Origin: Gadus chalcogrammus
Lineage: Eukaryota; Chordata; Actinopteri; Gadiformes; Gadidae
DNA length: 64,000 nucleotides
Direction: 5' to 3'
Assembly (NCBI RefSeq): GCF_026213295.1
Contig: NC_079417.1
Span: 3,161,143-3,225,142, forward strand
Numbering within the stretch: the stretch's first letter is position 1; each line of letters begins with the position of its first letter. Of this stretch, positions 57,893 to 64,000 are shown piece by piece. A program made the translations under genes and the position numbers. Below the pieces are notes generated by a model, which did not search any database, had not been told where the DNA came from, and saw only the letters and a list, made by a program, of their open reading frames with translations.

Positions 57893-59548
57893 TTAGGAAG
57901 TACTATTTCCATAACCCTCCGGGGCTAAGCCCCAATGGGCTCCCAGTGATGTGATCCCAGCGCTGTTGAACCGCCCACTCAAAATCCGGAGCTCCGCCTC
58001 CGCATGCTCGGGGTAAAAGTTGAAGGACTTCTGCAAAAACAGAAGAAAAAAAAAGGAAGCAATTCAGACATAAATAAAATATCAATAAGTCAATAGTAAA
58101 AGGATAAGAATGAACAGAGAAATAAATTAATGAAAGAGAACCAGAACTGGCTGGCCTGCGATGAGAGAACGTCCTCTGCTTGTCACAAAAATCAACTGAT
58201 AGATGTAGTTGGATGTGTGGTATTTTCCAGACACCTGTAATATTAACATTGTTATGCATTGTTATAATAGTAAAACAGTTGTGTAAAGTACAGTGATAAG
58301 GCCTTTATGAAAAATGTACAAATGGTTCGCAGGACAATGATTGACAAGGACATAGTAGAGACGCATTTTAACCTGAGTAATTGTCTCTCCTTCAAATAGG
58401 TCCAATCTCAGTGGGGCGTGGACCACACGACCAACAGCACGGTCCCACCTGGTGCCGTAACGCAACTGGAAACTAGAAGAACAACATGGGAAAACTGTGT
58501 CAAAAGTTTAACAGCATAAAATAACCACGCAAAGGGACACCCACGCACAAACACACACTTTACGAATCTATTATGTTGTAAAATAATAATAACAATAATC
58601 ATTCAAGTTTTAACTACAAAAATCATATTAATCACAATAAAAAGGGGAGGGGATTTCCAAAACTAAGGTTAAGTCTAGAGTACAAATTCTTGACCAGGAG
58701 GAGCAGAGGATCAAACTGACCTTGCCTCCATTTTGCCAGACAAGCTGCTCTCTTGGTCATCTAGCGTAGATGTAGTCAGACTGAGAGGTACAGTAAGTCT
58801 TACCCAGTAATGTAATTTCCAGGGTGCTCCCAGACTTTCACGCCTGTGATGCTTCCTTCTCCTGAGGTCACGAAGGGAGTTCCACTACCTGATCCAAGGG
58901 CTGGAGAGTAGGAGTAGTACTCATTGGCTGAAGATAATGAGAGAAGGACAATATATAGCTTAGCATAGCTTCAGTATAATATATGTGACATAAGTACATG
59001 CACCGACGGGAAAAAAAAATTAGCAACTAATAAAACAACACAAATAATTGCAGTTCTTCCTTCCATCTGGAATTTGTATCTGAGATTCTCATCAGCTGAT
59101 TCATGACCAATGGAGAGACTATCCAGTCCAACCAGTCATCGGTATGGACCAGGGTACTGGCTAAAAGCCAGCTCAAAGAGAAAGCTTTCAAAACAGACGT
59201 GGCCGTCACACAGTGAAGTAGGAGAGTGTTCACGTTTACGAGCAAAGTGGTCTGTAACAGAGTTAGTAATAACAATACTAAAAAATAAAATAATATTAAT
59301 AATTATTCCTGTTCCTACACCTTGAACATCTGACCCATGAACAAATAGCTAAAGGAAGACTATCAGACATCCAGTCAAAGTTCAAAGTAAAGTAGCATGG
59401 AGTACCGACTTGCTTTCCTCCAGGGAAAGCTTTCAAAAAAAACGATAAACATATTGGTAAAGTGTAATGAAACAGCAGGAAGGATCGATTACTTACGTTT
59501 TGCCAGGCAGGCAACCCAAGCCGCCGCAAACAACAGGACAGAGAGCAT
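57893..59548 (-). CDS. zg16-like: ZG16-like jacalin-domain lectin, copy 5
   Basis: Exons (minus): 59497-59548, 58804-58927, 58373-58472, 58142-58234 and 57893-58030. All are open, giving 168 residues. The fourth exon ends GTTCTG before GTTCTC, so the usual final Gln codon CAG is CTG (Leu). The last exon begins KSFNFYP. Binding-loop residues are FNSAGIT. Signal peptide, LRYGTRWD, GETITQ, VSGKYHTSNYIYQLIF and SLGAHWG are conserved. It stands closest to copy 4. A TATA-like box (TATATTTAAG, complement of 59726-59736) and a non-coding exon lie upstream. Confidence 0.9.
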
Positions 59549-60860
59549 CCTAGATTAAAGAACAGTGAGCTGTTAAACTAAAACCTTCTCATTAGTATCA
59601 ACGTCAGGGCAAATAAAGTATGCAACTACAAATTGTAAAAGATCCCAACCAAACCTGTTGAAGATCACAGCCGTACCTGTGAGCTGCTTCGAAGCATTTG
59701 GTTACCGCCTAACCTGTGTGTCGGACTTAAATATACTTCCCAAACAATGCTGTCATCATTTCAGCATTCTTTGAATGACTATCTGATAGATAAAATGCAC
59801 CAGCTTTTCCTCTACAAAAATACCAGCATACTTCTCAATCAGCACCTCCTCTCTCTTCCAGAGTTGGGCTGGATGGTATTTGTTAAGCCATCCTTTACTG
59901 CAGTAGCCCCAGTACCCACATAAACTCCTCATAAATTGCCATAACATCTACGTTTATGAACTTCTGATAAAGAACCCAACAAACGAGGATTTCAAAATGT
60001 GTATGAAATCCCGAGTACCGAGTGTAATGTTGCGTTTCTCACCACTTGATTACGACCTTGCACTATGAATTGGAAAACTGAGCGGTAAGCCGTACACTCG
60101 CTAGGTCCGCTGGAGTGGGTTGTGCGGTTAAGTGTATTAACAACACAGACACAAACCAAATCCCACCAATAATCACTTTTAGAAGAATAAGAGTGTAATA
60201 TAAGATTTAAATTATGAATTCAAGTGTATTCAATAAATGGAAAATTTAGATTTTTGTGGTTGGATGTAGTCATTATTCAAATAAAGTCATTGCTAAATAA
60301 TAACCAGCACTTATTGTATCTTGAGTTCATTGATACAGTAATTAATAAAGCTAAATAAACGATGAATATTTTAAATGTGCCATAATTTTATTTGTTTATT
60401 ATTATGGGGAATGAGCATTTGTGAAGCATCAACTGGAATTGTAGTAAAAACCAGGTGACCTCGGTTGTACCTAATGGGAGCTCTGAGGCCGGACTGCGGT
60501 TTTGATTACACCTGCCTGCAAAATAATCTCCCTAAAAAAAACCTGGGTGGGAGAGAGAAGCCCTTATGTTGTACAGTGGTTGCAAGAAAAATGCTAAAAA
60601 ATTAAAAAATACTTCACATTTGTGTAGTCCTGCATTGTTGTGTTGAGAGAAACAACATCATTTCCTGACTGGCACGGGGAGGCGGAGTTCCCCAACCCTT
60701 CGACATGTTTCACCCAAATGCCCGCCCACAAGGAAAGTCCCCGACATCAGTCCTGGAAATGGAATGGAATGCAGCAAAACCTGCTGTGGCTGTGTTTTAA
60801 ATTTGCCTGCATCTCAATCACAGCTTATGAGAAAGAGGATGAGGGCCATGTGTGTGTATT
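59549..60860. other. Upstream block of lectin copy 5
   Basis: Promoter and 5' flank homologous to 13250-14060, 36610-37440 and 51311-52217. It then shares 60600-60860 with 14840-15060. It contains the TATA-like box at 59726-59736. No other gene. Confidence 0.6.
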
Positions 60861-60879
60861 TATTTGGAGTTCTGAGTTT

Positions 60880-61130
60880 AAAGTCAGAACTCTGAGATTG
60901 AAGTCAGAATTGTGACTTTAATCTCAGAATTAGATTAAAGTGATTTTCATAGTCTTTGGTTCGTTACAGGTAGCCTACCCATAATTCTGACTTTAATCTC
61001 AGAATTCTGACTTTGATGTTAGAATTCTGACTTTATTCTCAGACTTCTGAGATTCATGTCAGAATTCTGACTTTATTCTCAGAATTCTGATTTAATTTCA
61101 GAATTCTGATTTTAAACTCAGAATTCTGAG
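60880..61130. repeat. CAGAATTCTGACTTTA minisatellite, second array
   Basis: Paralogous to 15100-15330, with units of about 20 bp built around AGAATTCTGA and extra terminal copies. Confidence 0.82.
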
Positions 61131-61800
61131 TTTAGGAGCTGCACAGCATCTGAGCTGAAAAGACAGTGTAGCAAAAAAAGAACGCTCTTCTAATTTAATA
61201 AGGAAAATTAATCCATAGAGAATCGTCATTCATATGCTCATCTTATTGGTGGACGACCCAATATAAAGAGGTCAATGACCCTAAATGATGCGTGGGCCGC
61301 AGTAGACGATGTCCACAAAAGGTTTTAGATTAACAGCTCACTGTTACTTTAATAATAACTAACTATGTTAAATAAATCTCAATGTTTCATTTATTGAAAA
61401 CATTTGAATTCATAATTTAAGTGTTGTATAAAATGTTATCTCTAGCTCTTAATGTTATTAGAATAGTGATATTTGGTGGAATTTTGTTTGTGTTCTATGT
61501 ACTTAATGTACTTGACCGCACTCCCCACTCCAGCTGACCTAGAGAGTGTACTGCGTACTGCTCAGCTTTCAAGTTCATAGTGCAAGTTCGAAATCAAGTT
61601 GTGAGAAACGCAACATTGCACTCTGCACTTTGCTGGGATTTACCTTTTAATGAAATACAAACGTTTCATATGCATTTTAAATTTCCTGTTTTGTTGAGTT
61701 CTTTATCAGTAGTTCATAAATGTAGATGTTATGGTCATTTATGATGTTTTTTTATCAATCTGGGTCCCGGGGTGATAAAGTTTGGGAACCCCTGTAGTGT

Positions 61801-61830
61801 AGGATGGCCACAAACACCACCCAGCCCCAC
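61801..61830 (-). pseudogene. Fragment of CMTM8 exon 2 at an inversion junction, relic 3
   Basis: The reverse complement reads GGGCTGGGTGGTGTTTGTGG followed by CCATCCT. It differs from cmtm8 exon 2 (about 9300-9327) by one base over most of its length. The sequence to its left matches 16200-16460 in the same orientation. To its right the DNA is an inverted lectin unit, so the junction lies inside this relic. Confidence 0.6.
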
Positions 61831-62114
61831 TCTGTGCGAGGGGGGAGGTGGTGTTTGAGAAGCATCATGCTATTTTTGTGCTTTAAGTTTATTCGAATTG
61901 AAAGTGAAAGAAAATCTGGTGCTTTTGTTTGCTAGCCAGTCATTTAAAGAATGATAATGGATATAAGCTTTTATTGTTAGGGGTTGACCAAAGGCTTCGA
62001 AGTAGCTCACAAGTATGTCTGTGATCTTCAACAGGTATTCTTGTGATCTTTTAAAATGTGTTGTTGCATACTTTATTTGCCCTGATGTTGACACCAATGA
62101 GAATGTTTAGTTTA

Positions 62115-62150
62115 CTAGATTGAAGAACAGCTCACTGTTCTTCAATCTAG
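62115..62150. repeat. Perfect 36-bp palindrome at the start of the inverted lectin copy
   Basis: CTAGATTGAAGAACAG, then CTCA, then CTGTTCTTCAATCTAG. Other copies have only the right arm (the splice acceptor before the ATG). Twelve extra bases, the inverse of the acceptor, were inserted. Confidence 0.93.
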
Positions 62151-63104
62151 GATGCTCACTATCCTGTCGTTCGCTGCGGCTTGGCAAAATGTAAGTGATA
62201 AGTGATGATTTAACTTTGACTGATTAGTCCGGTAATCTTCCATTAGCCATTTGTTTATGGGTCAGGTTCCAGAAGTTCAAGGTGTAGGAACTGCAATTAT
62301 TATTATTTTATTGTTATTAATAACTTTTTTACAGAACACTTTGCTGATATACATATACACTCTCCTACTTCACTGTGTGATGGCCATGTCGGATCTTTGT
62401 CTTGGTGTTGGCTATTTGCCAGCATTCTGGTCCACACCTATGAGTGGCTAGACTGGATTGGCTTCTTGCCATGCGTCATAAATCAGTTGGTCCGATTCCC
62501 AGATACAAATTCCATGTTTTGTATTGTTCAACTAGTTGTTTGTTAATTCCCGTTTGGCTGAACAGTTTCTTTGAATCTACAATTACATGTACATGTCAGT
62601 GTAAAGCCTTATACTGTACTGAAGCTATGCTAAGCTATATTTGCTCCTCTCTCTTCATCTTCAGCCAATGAGTACTACTCCTACTCTCCAGCCCTTGGAT
62701 CAGGTGGTGGAACTCCCTTCGTGACCTCAGGAGAAGGAAGTATCAAAGACGTGGCAATCTGGGAGCACCCTGAAATTACATTACTGGGTAAGACTTACTG
62801 TACCTCTCAGTCTGACTACATCACCACTATCTTACCAGAGAGAGCGGCTTGTCGGGCAAAATGGAGGCATGTCAGTTTGATCCTCTGCTCCGCCTCCTCC
62901 TGGTCAAGAAATGATACTCTAGACTAGAGCAAGACTGTTTACTCCTTAACCTCTGCCATGCTGTGAGTTTGTGTCATATTTATGAATAACAACATTTCAG
63001 GAAATCCCCTCTCCTATTTAATATGATCTTTATAGTTTTGACTATAAATCATTATTGTTATTATTATGACGGCTATCATTAAATATTCCTATAGTGTGTT
63101 TTAA

Positions 63105-63327
<223 letters not shown>

Positions 63328-64000
63328 GCGTGCGTTAATTAATGCACTTGTGCTGTGCTGTTACACGGTTTTCCCATGTTATCTTTTTCTAGTATCCATA
63401 TGCAGCATGGCACTATAGGTGGGCCCATGTTCTCGGTCGCGGCCGCACCAGTGAGCATCAGAGATTGGACCTAATTGAAGGAGAGGCCATTATTCAGTTT
63501 TAAAGTGCGTCCATCATATGGTCTTGTCAATAAATGTCCTGGCAACCATTGGAACAATTCTCATATAGGCCTTATCACTGTACTTTGCACAACTGTTTTA
63601 TTTCCATAATAATTGATGGAATTATGATTAGTGTGTGTTAACATTAAAGTTGTCTGGAAAATACAACCCATAACACGACATCTATCAGTTGAATTTTGTG
63701 ACCAAGGACGTGTTTTCATCGCAGGCTAGCCAGTTCAGGTTCTCTTTCTTTCTTTTTTTTCCCTCTTCATTCTTATCCATATTTATTTCTACAATGAGTT
63801 ATCATGTCCGAATTGCTTCCTATCTCTGTTTTTGCAGAAGTCCTTTAACTTTTACCCCAAGCATGCGGAGGCGGAGCTTCTGATTGAGTGGGCGGTTCAA
63901 TGGCGCTGGGATCACATCACTAGAGCACAATAATCATAAGGAAATCAGGGATGAGTTGTGAGATGGGAAAGTTTAGACCACCTCACTAATGGTGGTGGTA

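Overview
The window is animal nuclear DNA and almost certainly from a ray-finned (teleost) fish. The genes are split by GT-AG introns. Very long (CA)n, (GA)n and (CT)n microsatellites are dense. There are small non-autonomous DNA transposons and a BEL/Pao retrotransposon fragment of the kind common in fish. The gene content (CMTM8, a Lifeguard/TMBIM protein, ZG16-type jacalin lectins, Siglec/CD22-like Ig proteins) is vertebrate. The extreme dinucleotide load would suit a gadiform such as cod, but that is a guess.

Layout. 1-5.98 kb: simple repeats and unique DNA with no supported gene. 5.98-10.5 kb: a complete four-exon cmtm8 gene (+), preceded by a 46-bp minisatellite. 10.9-37.4 kb: three tandem segmental units carrying ZG16-like jacalin lectin genes on the minus strand (copy 1 at 11.6-13.2 kb; copy 2 at 17.4-18.8 kb with its signal exon at 26.3 kb; copy 3 at 29.9-36.6 kb). 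In units 2 and 3 a Siglec-like three-Ig-domain gene (21.3-23.2 and 32.5-34.5 kb, minus) lies inside the first coding intron of the lectin gene, bracketed by two direct copies of one mobile element. 38.0-46.6 kb: a complete Lifeguard (TMBIM/GRINA-FAIM2 type) gene (minus), whose introns are full of repeats. 48.5-52.2 and 57.2-60.5 kb: lectin copies 4 and 5, separated by a truncated BEL/Pao element that is itself split by a hAT element. 61.8-64 kb: an inverted, degenerate sixth lectin copy.

How the pieces fit. The lectin genes share one structure: a TATA-like box, a non-coding exon, a signal-peptide exon, and four exons encoding a jacalin fold of about 150 residues. They are expected to be secreted carbohydrate-binding proteins of mucosa or exocrine cells. 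The Ig cassettes have only phase-1 exons and no visible membrane exon, and they sit between the lectin signal exon and the lectin domain exons. A secreted Ig(V)-Ig-Ig-jacalin chimera is therefore possible in frame, and this is the most notable hypothesis here. The duplication units also carry decayed pieces of cmtm8 exon 2 and its downstream sequence, so the lectin array and cmtm8 were duplicated together.

Limits. Exon boundaries were read by eye from splice signals, reading phase and comparison among paralogs. UTR ends, promoters and expression are inferred. No database search was possible.
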